Translations under genes and position numbers: made by a program | Notes under the pieces: model-generated | The model's database searches: none | What the model was told of the DNA's origin: nothing | What the model saw: only the letters and a program-made list of their open reading frames with translations | Assembly: GCA_012513605.1 (NCBI GenBank) | Contig: JAAZBV010000052.1 | Location: 1 to 48,485, forward strand | DNA length: 48,485 nt | Source of the DNA: Desulfatiglans sp. | Lineage (GTDB): Bacteria > Desulfobacterota > DSM-4660 > Desulfatiglandales > HGW-15 | Direction of reading: 5' to 3' | In this document: positions 14,495 to 22,796 of the stretch, in pieces | Position numbering within the stretch: the first letter of the stretch is position 1 | Layout: every line of letters starts with the position of its first letter

Positions 14495-16018
14495 ATGGCA
14501 AAAGAAACAATAGTTACAGATTTCAAGCTTAAAGGTAGAGAGATTCTATCATCCTATGCAGCCTACACCATTGAAGGTGTAATGACAGCAAAGGTAAAAA
14601 GGGGCCGTGACAGTTATACAATAGAAGAAAGAAACGGCATTGCCAAAGGCACATCAGATGGTGAAAATGAGGCAATATATATCCCCAATGACAAGGCAAT
14701 TAAATCCATTGAAAAAAACATTGTGCCCCTTTTACCCAAAAAGGTTGTTATCAAAAAACCTGCTGACATCATTAAGGCTGTAGAAGAGTTTGACCTGAAG
14801 CTTGTTGAAAAGGCAGGCCCCAACAAAAAGAAGTGGGGAGGGAATGCCTGCCTTGCCTCCTCCACGGTATTTTTCCAGATACTGTTAAAGGCATCAGGCT
14901 ATGAGGCATGGCAACTGCTTGCGCCAAAGGGCATGAAGACATTTTATATGCCTAACATTGCATTCAATATGGTATGCGGCGGCGAGCATGTGCCAGGCAC
15001 CAAACAGGACATACAGGAGATGTTCTTTTTTGCTATGAAGGAAAAGTCAATAAAAGGTGTTTTCACACAGGCCATAAAATTCTTCAGGCAGTTTGAAAAG
15101 AACCTGGTAAGGGACGGGCATACAACAGGAACCGCCAAGGAAAGAGGGTTTGTATTTCCGGTTAAAGATAATTATGAAGGTCTTAACAGGATCAGGGAGT
15201 GTGCAAAACAGATTGGATTAAAAATTACCGATTATGCAATAGGCACAGACAATGCCTTCAGCGAAATCCAGAAGACCGAAGAACTAAAGGAAAAGGGATT
15301 ATATGACATGAGATTTTCCGGGCTGGGGATAAAGACCCGCGAAGAGCTTATTGAGTTTGACGCTGACATTGTAAAAAGTGCGGATAACTTTGTAACAATG
15401 GAAGACCCCGGCTCTGAATCGGATATCAAGGCCCATAAACTCATGAATGAAAAATATGGAAACAGGGTGCAGATAGTTATTGATGATGCAGCAGTAACAC
15501 AGATGAGATTTATTATCCCCTTCCTTGCTGCACCTGAGCAGAAAGAGAGGGCTGGTAACTCTGTCCTTATAAAGCTCAACCAGGCAGGGACATTTACAGA
15601 GACCTCTCTTGCAACAGAGATTGTGCTTGGCATTGCAGACCCGGATCGTGTTGAAAAATTTCTAACCGCCAGAAAGGATTTGAGCGGGGTTTTAAAAGAG
15701 CTTAAGGCCCTTGGAGTTAAAAGCCTTAAGGAGGCGCTCGATAATATCAAAAAGATCGGTGCAACCGCCTTTTTCTCACACCGTTCAACAGAGGGTTCAT
15801 CCGAATTTCTGCCATACATGCCCTTAATTTACGGCGCTGTATCAAGAAAGCTCTGGTTCAAGGCAGGCGCGCCCAATGGCGAAAGAAATCTGCAGAATTA
15901 CAATCCTCTTATCAGGGCTGAAGAAGCAATGAGAGAAATGGGTATAAAGACTGTTGTTACTGGCTTTGAGGGGCTGCCGGACGGGGTAAAGATACCTGTG
16001 GTAAATAGACGAAGGTGA
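14495..16018 (+). CDS. Divergent enolase-superfamily paralogue
   Basis: 507 residues against ~430 for housekeeping enolase. The sequence is far from any normal Eno, yet the active site can be traced in order: H165 in CGGEHVPGTK (Eno GGSHA loop), E175 in DIQEM (Eno IQEFM), E216 in AKERGF (Eno GDEGG), metal Asp D252, E303 in MEDP, D330 or D331 in VIDDA, K360 in LIKLNQAGT, H429 in SHRST, and K456 in FKAGAP followed by NYNPLIRAEEA. So all catalytic and metal residues seem kept. The Ser of the flexible loop is replaced by Glu, and about 70 residues are added around 40-60 and 385-425. GGGAG precedes the ATG. It may dehydrate 2-phosphoglycerate or a related phosphorylated acid. No pathway partner is adjacent, only the flavoprotein upstream. 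Confidence 0.8.
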   Translation: MAKETIVTDFKLKGREILSSYAAYTIEGVMTAKVKRGRDSYTIEERNGIAKGTSDGENEAIYIPNDKAIKSIEKNIVPLLPKKVVIKKPADIIKAVEEFDLKLVEKAGPNKKKWGGNACLASSTVFFQILLKASGYEAWQLLAPKGMKTFYMPNIAFNMVCGGEHVPGTKQDIQEMFFFAMKEKSIKGVFTQAIKFFRQFEKNLVRDGHTTGTAKERGFVFPVKDNYEGLNRIRECAKQIGLKITDYAIGTDNAFSEIQKTEELKEKGLYDMRFSGLGIKTREELIEFDADIVKSADNFVTMEDPGSESDIKAHKLMNEKYGNRVQIVIDDAAVTQMRFIIPFLAAPEQKERAGNSVLIKLNQAGTFTETSLATEIVLGIADPDRVEKFLTARKDLSGVLKELKALGVKSLKEALDNIKKIGATAFFSHRSTEGSSEFLPYMPLIYGAVSRKLWFKAGAPNGERNLQNYNPLIRAEEAMREMGIKTVVTGFEGLPDGVKIPVVNRRR

Positions 16019-16367
16019 TGTTTTTTCTTTTTTACACGGTTTGTATGTTTATACAAAATAAAAAAATCCAGATTATAGGGGTAACCACCGGTGGTTGCCA
16101 GGAGATGATTGTCCTGCACCATCATATGCGGGCAGGCACGGAGGCCTGCCCCTACTGCTATAATCACCATAATTCAATTTGCGTTACCTCTTTTACCATC
16201 ATTCAGCATTTACATAGATGTTTGAGAATTCGTTTTAAACAAGGATGAGTCACGGTATAATCTTTTTCCCATTTTAACTGGTCACATTAAAAAATCCTTT
16301 CAGAAAAACAGGTGAAATCTGTGCAAAGAACAGATATATTGGGTTTAAACAAATACAGGGTTTTATA
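16019..16367. other. Gene-free stretch with two hairpins before asnB
   Basis: 349 bases without a convincing gene. TTGTAT / ATACAA (16041-16056, loop GTTT) lies in AT-rich sequence just past the enolase-like stop and may end that transcript. ACCACCGGTGGT is a short palindrome at 16084-16095. GGGCAGGC (16130-16137) and GCCTGCCC (16144-16151) form a GC-rich hairpin followed by CTAC, a relative of the palindromes at 5318 and 9394. The asnB promoter should lie in 16200-16360, but no clear boxes are visible. Confidence 0.6.
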
Positions 16368-18254
16368 ATGTGCGGAATAAGCGGAATAATCTCATACAAT
16401 CTTTCTCAAGATGAAATACACCTCAGGCTTGAACAAATGGGGGCTCTTCAGGCCCATCGCGGCCCGGATGACAAAAGAGAGGCAGTCTATACCTTCAGGT
16501 CAGGTTTTATCGGATTTGGTTTCAGGCGGCTTTCCATCCTTGACCTAGAAACAGGCATGCAGCCTATCGTGTCACAGCAGGATCAATCTGCCATCATATG
16601 TAATGGCCAGGTCTATAATTATCTTGAACTAAAGGCCACTGCCCCTGAAATGGGTTATTCAACAAAAGGGGATATTGAGGTCGCCCTTAACATGTACAGA
16701 AAGCATGGCCTGGATTTTCTGAACATGCTGAACGGTATGTATGCCGGTGCGATATATGACCATATTAATAAAAAAATTATACTCTTCAGGGACAGGTTTG
16801 GTATTAAACCACTGTACTATACTGAATGGGAGAACAACTTCTTTTTTTCATCAGAGATAAAGTCTCTCTTAAAAGGGAACATGAGGCCGACACAGATCAA
16901 CCGGGACCGAATAGAGACATTCTTTAAGTACCGTTATGTACCGGGTACAGATACCATGTTTGATGGTATAAAAAAACTTCCGCCTGGCTCTTACCTTGAG
17001 TACAACCTGGATAGTAAAAAATATGAAATAAAAAGATACTGGGATTATAAACTTGACCGGATCATACCTGATATGAAGCTAGAGGAGGCATCAGAAGAGT
17101 TCATAAGGCTTTTCAGGGATGCGGTCAGGATAAGGATGAGGTCGGATGTAGAGGTAGGCACGCTCTTAAGCGGGGGCATAGACTCCTCTGCTGTTTCATC
17201 AGAGGCAACAGTAACAAAACCAGACATCAGGCTCTTTTCCATCTCCTTTAATGAAGACAAGTATAATGAACTTCCGCTTATAGAGGAGTTTATCAAAAAG
17301 AATGGCAACAGGTTTAGATTAACAAGGCAGCATACCGGGCTGTGCGGATCAGAGATGCTTAAAGAGCTGCCTGAAATTATAAAATCCATTGAAGAGCCCA
17401 TATCATTAGGCACAATCCTTCCAACAGACCAGGTATGCAGGATGGCGGGTGAAAGGGTGAAGGTTGTATTAACAGGAGAAGGGGCTGATGAGATATTTGG
17501 CGGGTACCGTAAATTTCTTTTAGAAACGGCTGCAAGCGTGTATCACGGCCTTTCTATTCCAGAGCAGAAAGTGATTGAAGAGATTTACCCTGAATTAAAA
17601 TCATACATGAAAATAAGGAGTAACAATCCGGTTGAGAGATATATTCAGAGTGAATCACTTTTTACAGGTGATGAACTGAAGGAGCTGACCGGTAAGGATA
17701 GATTGAATGATCAATTTCCTATAGATGCCACACCATATTTAAGCGGTAACGAACACCCCCTTAATGCGGCTATAGCAATGGAAACCAGGGCAAGACTCCC
17801 AGACTATGTGATATTAAGGCTTGATAAACTCTCCATGAGGCATTCACTTGAGGCACGTACCCCGTTTCTTGATTACAGGCTTGCAGAGTTTGCTGCTACC
17901 CTGCCGGTTGACTTCAAGGTGAATCCTGCAAATAATCGTGAAAAATATATTTGCGGTAATTCATTTGCAATGTATTCTATCCTGGATAAGGAAACCGCCT
18001 TCAGGAAAAAACAGCCCTTTACCATACCAATGGCTGACTGGCTTTCAGAACCTTCAAGACTGCCTGAATGCATTAAAGAGGTGATGTTCGGGGATATGGT
18101 TAAAAAACAGGGCATTATCAACCCTGATATCCTGAAAAGACACATCAGCCTATTATCAAAGGAGGATGTAGGACCCAATACACTGGTTTCAGAGGCAGAC
18201 AGGATTTATGCGGTTATTATATTCACCTTATGGTATGACCTTTTCTTTTCATAA
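16368..18254 (+). CDS. asnB: Asparagine synthase (glutamine-hydrolysing)
   Basis: A 628-residue class II amidotransferase. The mature N-terminus begins MCGISGI, so Cys2 is the glutaminase nucleophile. AHRGPDD and FRRLSILD follow as in AsnB. The synthetase domain has the PP-loop SGGIDSSA (268-275), and later LTGEGADEIFGGYRKF and the conserved LEARTPFLDYRLAEF. Length fits bacterial AsnB. The next gene, 72 bases downstream, is a glutamate-cysteine-ligase-like ATP-grasp-type enzyme, followed by a glutaredoxin. Some AsnB paralogues amidate other carboxylates (cell wall, antibiotics, O-antigen sugars), and the setting leaves that possible. Plain asparagine synthesis is the default reading. Confidence 0.92.
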   Translation: MCGISGIISYNLSQDEIHLRLEQMGALQAHRGPDDKREAVYTFRSGFIGFGFRRLSILDLETGMQPIVSQQDQSAIICNGQVYNYLELKATAPEMGYSTKGDIEVALNMYRKHGLDFLNMLNGMYAGAIYDHINKKIILFRDRFGIKPLYYTEWENNFFFSSEIKSLLKGNMRPTQINRDRIETFFKYRYVPGTDTMFDGIKKLPPGSYLEYNLDSKKYEIKRYWDYKLDRIIPDMKLEEASEEFIRLFRDAVRIRMRSDVEVGTLLSGGIDSSAVSSEATVTKPDIRLFSISFNEDKYNELPLIEEFIKKNGNRFRLTRQHTGLCGSEMLKELPEIIKSIEEPISLGTILPTDQVCRMAGERVKVVLTGEGADEIFGGYRKFLLETAASVYHGLSIPEQKVIEEIYPELKSYMKIRSNNPVERYIQSESLFTGDELKELTGKDRLNDQFPIDATPYLSGNEHPLNAAIAMETRARLPDYVILRLDKLSMRHSLEARTPFLDYRLAEFAATLPVDFKVNPANNREKYICGNSFAMYSILDKETAFRKKQPFTIPMADWLSEPSRLPECIKEVMFGDMVKKQGIINPDILKRHISLLSKEDVGPNTLVSEADRIYAVIIFTLWYDLFFS

Positions 18255-18326
18255 TGAGTGACTATAGTGTTCAAAAAACAGATAACAGGATATAAAAATA
18301 TCATGTTGTTTGTTTAAGGAGAATAT

Positions 18327-19262
18327 ATGGATCAGGGTAAATACATTAAAGAATACAGCAGGAGACTACTTACATTACTGGAGGAAAAGATCATACCCGG
18401 CCAGCAGACATTCGGGTTTGAATATGAATTTTTACCAAAGCGTCCACTCAATCTTGATATCATGAATAAGATTTATATTTTTTTATCTGAAAAGGGATTT
18501 AAAAGAGAAGGCGCAGCCTTTGTGCATAAAAAATGCATGTACATAGATTTTGAGCCTGGCGGCCAGATAGAATTCCATACACAGCCACTCCTCGCACACG
18601 AAAAAGGAAGATTTACCGAATACCTAAACGAAATAAAAAATGTTTTGGATATTTTTAAAAAGGACCTGGGCATAGAATATCTTGCACAGGGTTATATTGC
18701 AGGACGTAAGGATTCACCACTCTGTCTTGATTCACAAAGGTACATCAACCTGCACAGCAGGCTTTCAAGATGCAGCACGAGGGGCTTAGATATGATGAAG
18801 GGCACTGCATCCATACATCTCCATGCCGGAATTAAAGATATTGATGAACTGCCTCTCATTCTTGCAGCCTTGATAAGAATGTCTGAGATGGATGAGTTTA
18901 AAATGGGGAGTGACAGGAGGGATATATGGGACAATACTGACCCATCCAGGTGCGGCCAGCCATTCAAGGTCAGGCATGATATGACACCATCTGAGGTGAT
19001 TGAGATGATTGTGGATCATGCTGCAAGGGCATATCATATCGGGAAAAATCTGCCATTTTTAGAGACAGATGATTTGTCCTTTGATGCATTCATGTATCAT
19101 CTTACGACTATCTTTACAGATATCAGGCTGAATATAAAAGGCCCATCCATTGAACTCAGGACCATTGACAGTGTGCTCTTTGATCAGTTTGAAGCTAAAT
19201 GGCAAAGATTCATAAGTGTATTTCAGGAAACTTTATATCAACATACAGGAGAGGCTCTATGA
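18327..19262 (+). CDS. Glutamate-cysteine ligase-like protein (GCS2 / plant-type family)
   Basis: A 311-residue enzyme of the carboxylate-amine ligase superfamily, expected to join an amino acid to the gamma-carboxyl of glutamate using ATP. Signature segments are FGFEYEF (29-35), EPGGQIEF (76-83; compare EPGGQ-E in plant and EgtA-type ligases), RGLDMMKGTASIHLHAG (152-168) and IELRTIDS near the C-terminus. It is shorter than plant or EgtA enzymes (~430-520), so part of the lid is missing or replaced. The glutaredoxin gene overlaps its stop codon by ATGA, which suggests translational coupling and a thiol-related role. No glutathione synthetase is in the window. The product could be gamma-glutamylcysteine or another gamma-glutamyl amide. 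Family assignment is moderately firm. Confidence 0.75.
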   Translation: MDQGKYIKEYSRRLLTLLEEKIIPGQQTFGFEYEFLPKRPLNLDIMNKIYIFLSEKGFKREGAAFVHKKCMYIDFEPGGQIEFHTQPLLAHEKGRFTEYLNEIKNVLDIFKKDLGIEYLAQGYIAGRKDSPLCLDSQRYINLHSRLSRCSTRGLDMMKGTASIHLHAGIKDIDELPLILAALIRMSEMDEFKMGSDRRDIWDNTDPSRCGQPFKVRHDMTPSEVIEMIVDHAARAYHIGKNLPFLETDDLSFDAFMYHLTTIFTDIRLNIKGPSIELRTIDSVLFDQFEAKWQRFISVFQETLYQHTGEAL

Positions 19263-19516
19263 AAAAGGTAACAATATATACAACCCAAAGCTGCCCCTAC
19301 TGCATCAGGGCAAAAAAGCTTCTTGAAGATAAAGGGGTTAAATATTACGAATTAAGGATTGACCTTAACCCTGAACTCGCAATAGAGGCAGTAACAAAGA
19401 GCGGAGGAAGACGCACAGTACCGCAGATATTTATCGGGGATTATCATGTGGGAGGGTCTGATGAACTGCATGCTCTGGAAAAAGAAAATAAACTGAATGA
19501 CCTGTTAGTCGAGTAG
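19259..19516 (+). CDS. grxC: Glutaredoxin (Grx3 type)
   Basis: An 85-residue thiol-disulfide oxidoreductase. It begins MKKVTIYTTQSCPYC with the dithiol active site CPYC (12-15). TVPQIFI holds the cis-proline and GGSDEL the glutathione-binding loop. The true start is 19259, inside the stop of the preceding ligase gene (ATGA) and after CAGGAGAGG; a longer frame to 19199 is antecedent noise. Its stop codon TAG falls within the palindrome at 19513. Together with the upstream ligase it suggests a low-molecular-weight thiol system. Confidence 0.93.
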   Translation: MKKVTIYTTQSCPYCIRAKKLLEDKGVKYYELRIDLNPELAIEAVTKSGGRRTVPQIFIGDYHVGGSDELHALEKENKLNDLLVE

Positions 19517-19538
19517 AGACAAGGCATGCCTTGTCTAC
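19513..19538. terminator. Palindromic convergent terminator (dispersed repeat copy)
   Basis: The left arm GTAGAGACAAGGCA (19513-19526) is identical to the arm at 5245. The right arm TGCCTTGTCTAC (19527-19538) lacks two bases of the full version. It supplies the TAG stop of grxC and ends three bases before the stop of the convergent CoA-binding gene. Insertion of a mobile palindrome at a gene end is a possible origin. Confidence 0.7.
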
Positions 19539-19541
19539 GAT

Positions 19542-20000
19542 TTACGTTTTTGTAACAAAAGGGTTACTTAATCTTTCATGCTCGATCTTTATACACCTGT
19601 CAACAACCAGAGTCACCCCGGCTTCTAATGCCTTTTCACACGCCTCACGATGAAATACGCCAAGCTGCATCCAGATCACCTTTATGCCTTTTTTAATAGC
19701 CTGGTCAACAGCATCAGGTATTCTTTCGTTACTTATAAAAAGATCCGCCATATCAACATCATAAGGTATATCCATCAGTGAACTAAAACATTTTTCGCCA
19801 AGTACCTCTTTCTGGCCCGGATTAACAGGGGTGATACTGTATCCGTGTTTAACAAGGTATCTGGCGACCATGTTGGATGGCCTCTCCTCCTTTGGTGAGA
19901 GACCAACAACAGCTATCTTCTTTGTTTTATCAAGTACCTGCCTGATTTTTTCTGGTGAAGGATTAATGCTGTCAATAAAAGATTTATCAGGGTTGATCAT
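19542..20000 (-). CDS. CoA-binding domain protein (YccU family)
   Basis: A 152-residue Rossmann-fold protein. KIAVVGLSPKEERPSNMVARYL (28-49) is the nucleotide-binding start of the CoA_binding_2 family, GYSITPVNPGQ the second strand, and VIWMQLGV the family's conserved late strand. These proteins bind CoA or acyl-CoA, but their cellular task is poorly known. The start overlaps the stop of tatA by four bases (ATGA), so it is co-translated as the last gene of a purM-tatA group. Confidence 0.88.
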   Translation of the reverse strand: MINPDKSFIDSINPSPEKIRQVLDKTKKIAVVGLSPKEERPSNMVARYLVKHGYSITPVNPGQKEVLGEKCFSSLMDIPYDVDMADLFISNERIPDAVDQAIKKGIKVIWMQLGVFHREACEKALEAGVTLVVDRCIKIEHERLSNPFVTKT

Positions 20001-20299
20001 TTTATTATCTCGTTTACCTTTTTTACCTTTTCAGATATCTCCATGGCCTTTTTCACCCCGGGCACATGATTTATAACCTGTTTTTTAATGCCCTCCTCAA
20101 TCGTATCAGGGGCATTTTCTTCTTCCTTTTTTTCAGGGGTCTCTTTTGATGGAGAGCTGATTATCTCTTTTTTGATATTCCTGAATTCACGTATTGCGCC
20201 GCCCAGCCCCTTCCCTATGTCAGGGATCCTCTTTGCGCCGAATAAGACAAATATTATAACAGCAATAACTATTAGCTCTGGCACTCCTAGTCCAAACAT
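19997..20299 (-). CDS. tatA: Sec-independent translocase subunit TatA/E
   Basis: 100 residues with the TatA plan: a short periplasmic N-terminus, one membrane helix (VPELIVIAVIIFVLF, 6-20), the FG hinge in LFGAKRIPD, an amphipathic helix (IGKGLGGAIREFRNIKKE) and a charged, disordered tail. It forms the pore-like oligomers that carry folded, twin-arginine proteins across the inner membrane. TatB is a weaker alternative; the GLGGAIREF segment fits TatA better. AAGGAAA precedes the ATG. No tatC is nearby, so the rest of the system is encoded elsewhere. Confidence 0.92.
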   Translation of the reverse strand: MFGLGVPELIVIAVIIFVLFGAKRIPDIGKGLGGAIREFRNIKKEIISSPSKETPEKKEEENAPDTIEEGIKKQVINHVPGVKKAMEISEKVKKVNEIIK

Positions 20300-20313
20300 C
20301 TTTTATTTCCTTT

Positions 20314-21369
20314 TCATTTTACATACTCAACAGGTTGATCATCCTTGCCACGCGCCTCAACCGACCCTATATGATAGGCCGTTTCACCCACAGATTTAAA
20401 GCGCTCCAGGGCATCGCTCAGCTCATCTTCGCTTACTACTATGATAAGGCCAAGACCATTGTTAAATGTCCTCAGCATATCTTCATCAGAAATTTCCCCG
20501 GCCTTTTGCATATACTGGAAAACAGGATGAGGTGTCCATGATGATGTTTTTATTACAAGCTTACATTGCGCAGGCACTATCCTTGGGAGGTTATCCGTAA
20601 GCCCTCCACCGGTAATATGGGCTATCCCATAAATACGGAACCCCTTGCTGATGTTACTGAGTGTCTTGACATAGATTCTTGTGGGGGTAAGGAGCTCTTC
20701 GCCAAGGGTCTTTCCGAATTCATCCACATAGTCAGTAACCTTCATCTTCAACTGGTCAAAAAAGATCTTCCTTGCAAGGCTGTATCCATTGCTATGCAGT
20801 CCGCTTGAACTGATACCTATGAGCTGGTGACCAAAGGCAATCTCAGAACCATCAAGGAGCTGGTCATTATCCACGATCCCGGTAACGAATCCGGCAAGAT
20901 CATACTCCCCTTCACTGTAAAAACCGGGCATTTCAGCAGTCTCACCTCCTATAAGAGAGCAGTTTGCCTCTATGCAGCCCGCTGATATGCCTTTTACTAT
21001 CTCCACACACCTGTTAACATCAAGTTTTCCCATTGCTATATAATCAAGCAGGAAAAGGGGTGTTGCACCCTGAACAATTATATCGTTTACACACATGGCA
21101 ACAAGGTCAATGCCTACTGTGTCATGTTTGTCCATCATAAAGGCAACTTTCAGTTTTGTGCCAACACCGTCTGTTGATGCCACAAGAACCGGGTTCTTCA
21201 TATCCTGTACAGGCATTGAATAAAACCCTGAAAAACCGCCTATATCAGTGATAACATTCGGTTTAAATGTCCTGGATACTATTGGTTTTATCAGCTTTAC
21301 AAAATTATTTCCGGCATCAATGTCAACGCCTGCCTCTGAATATTTATCTTTTTTCTTCTTTGATGTCAT
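20314..21369 (-). CDS. purM: Phosphoribosylformylglycinamidine cyclo-ligase (AIR synthetase)
   Basis: A 351-residue ATP-dependent enzyme of purine synthesis that closes the imidazole ring of FGAM to give AIR. Family marks are YSEAGVDIDAGN near the N-terminus, VASTDGVGTKLKVA, VGIDLVAMCVNDI, LIGGETAEMPG and AHITGGGLTDNLPR. Length matches PurM. It is probably first in an operon with tatA (14 bases on) and the CoA-binding gene. A 144-base gap separates it from the rhomboid gene upstream. Confidence 0.96.
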   Translation of the reverse strand: MTSKKKKDKYSEAGVDIDAGNNFVKLIKPIVSRTFKPNVITDIGGFSGFYSMPVQDMKNPVLVASTDGVGTKLKVAFMMDKHDTVGIDLVAMCVNDIIVQGATPLFLLDYIAMGKLDVNRCVEIVKGISAGCIEANCSLIGGETAEMPGFYSEGEYDLAGFVTGIVDNDQLLDGSEIAFGHQLIGISSSGLHSNGYSLARKIFFDQLKMKVTDYVDEFGKTLGEELLTPTRIYVKTLSNISKGFRIYGIAHITGGGLTDNLPRIVPAQCKLVIKTSSWTPHPVFQYMQKAGEISDEDMLRTFNNGLGLIIVVSEDELSDALERFKSVGETAYHIGSVEARGKDDQPVEYVK

Positions 21370-21513
21370 TAAAAGTCCCTACCAGTCCGCTTATAAATAT
21401 TGATTACCAATCGAGCATTCGATTTGTCTAATTTATAAATAAAAAGATGATAAATAGTGTGTCAGATACCCTGTTTTGTCAACAGATTTCTTCCTGCATA
21501 AAATAGAAGGAAA

Positions 21514-22485
21514 TTATTCACGAACAAGCACCTTAAGAAAAAGATCACCGCTCCGGTCGTAAGATATCCTCTTTCCCATACCCCTTAACCTGAGCATGGA
21601 GCCATCCTTTACACCAGGCGGTATGGTTACCCTGAAAAGCCTTTGCTGAAATCCCCAGGGTATATTGACCATTTTTCTTGTTCCGTGTATTGCCTCCAGC
21701 GGGCTTATCACAATATCGCCGCTAAGATCAGGGTTTTCTGTGGTACTGGTCGTATGAATATTCTGCAACCCTGGTGTCCCTTTTTTTGATGTAGCCACAC
21801 GCAGTTTATCGCCTATGCCTGACCTTGGGGTGACCAGCAGCATCTTTAAAAAGATTATCCCTGCGATAAAGCCTCCTATATGGGCCCACCAGGCAATACC
21901 GCCGCCATGAGCCGGTGATCCTGCCGCATTTAAAAATTGCAGTAAAAACCAGATACCAAGGAATATAAAGGCAGGCACCTCTATTAAATATGGGATAAAG
22001 AAGAGAGGTATCAGCGTAAGTATCTTTGACCTTGGATATAAAATCATGTAAGCTCCCATTACACCTGCAATAGCCCCGCTCGCCCCTATCGTGGGTATGG
22101 TGGAATGGGGGTTCAGCGCCAGATGTAACACGCCTGATGCAATGCCGCTCAGCAGATAAAAAATCAGGTACCTTACATGACCAAGCCTGTCTTCTATGTT
22201 GTCACCGAATATATATAATGACCACATATTACCTAAAAGATGCCAGAACCCGCCGTGAAGAAACATAAATGAAACAAGGGCTATTACCTGTTCAAGTGGA
22301 TTAAACATCCTCCCTATCTCCGGCACCGTGTACCTTGCCGGAACAAGCCCGTAGACGCGTATAAATGAATCAAAGCTGGTTCCCTGAGACAGTTGGATCA
22401 GAAAAAAAAAGATATTTACAGCAATTAATATATTGTTAACAACCGGGTAATTTTTTGAACTAATTGTATCTCGTAATGGTAACAT
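21514..22485 (-). CDS. Rhomboid intramembrane serine protease with a DnaJ C-terminal-like domain
   Basis: 323 residues. The membrane part (about 15-215) has the rhomboid marks: HGGFWHLLGNMWSLYIFGD (77-95, with N86), catalytic S136 in GASGA, GVMGAY, and catalytic H202 in WWAHIGGFIAGI. After a linker (about 216-255) comes a second, soluble domain, 257-322. It reads like the second beta-domain of DnaJ/Hsp40: VISPLEAIHGTRKMV, then VTIPPGVKDGSMLRLRGMGK, then SGDLFLKVLV. DnaJ proteins bind unfolded clients with these domains. I know of no standard rhomboid with this tail. There is no J domain or zinc finger. The fusion suggests client presentation at the membrane. No Shine-Dalgarno decides the start, but MLPLRDTISS fits the common rhomboid N-terminus. 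Confidence 0.88.
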   Translation of the reverse strand: MLPLRDTISSKNYPVVNNILIAVNIFFFLIQLSQGTSFDSFIRVYGLVPARYTVPEIGRMFNPLEQVIALVSFMFLHGGFWHLLGNMWSLYIFGDNIEDRLGHVRYLIFYLLSGIASGVLHLALNPHSTIPTIGASGAIAGVMGAYMILYPRSKILTLIPLFFIPYLIEVPAFIFLGIWFLLQFLNAAGSPAHGGGIAWWAHIGGFIAGIIFLKMLLVTPRSGIGDKLRVATSKKGTPGLQNIHTTSTTENPDLSGDIVISPLEAIHGTRKMVNIPWGFQQRLFRVTIPPGVKDGSMLRLRGMGKRISYDRSGDLFLKVLVRE

Positions 22486-22796
22486 ATCTCTTCCAGTTTA
22501 ATGATATAGATCAGTAATAGCAGAATCTATCATTCTGCGGAAGATAAAATATGCACTGTATATATAACAAGATAACAACCGGTGCTTAAATGATCCTTTA
22601 TTATATCTCTTAAGCCGGAAAAAAGTTGCATTAACATTTTCAGGCAGTCTTTGACAGGTAAATTCTATTGACATTTCCTGCACTTATTTCTAAACAGTTA
22701 TAACATCTTTAAGTAGAATTTTAGAAATTTACAGGGCCTGAATTTTGAATATCGCCCAAGGCAAGCATGTTCCGGTTAAACGCATACGGGTAAAAA
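22486..22796. other. Divergent intergenic region between rhomboid and kinase genes
   Basis: 311 AT-rich bases between divergent starts, expected to hold both promoters. Two TTGACA boxes occur on the plus strand (22651 and 22668), but neither has a good -10 box at 17 bases; TATAAC at 22699 is too far from both. A 61-codon minus-strand frame (22498-22683) has no ribosome site or recognisable product and looks like chance. Confidence 0.5.
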
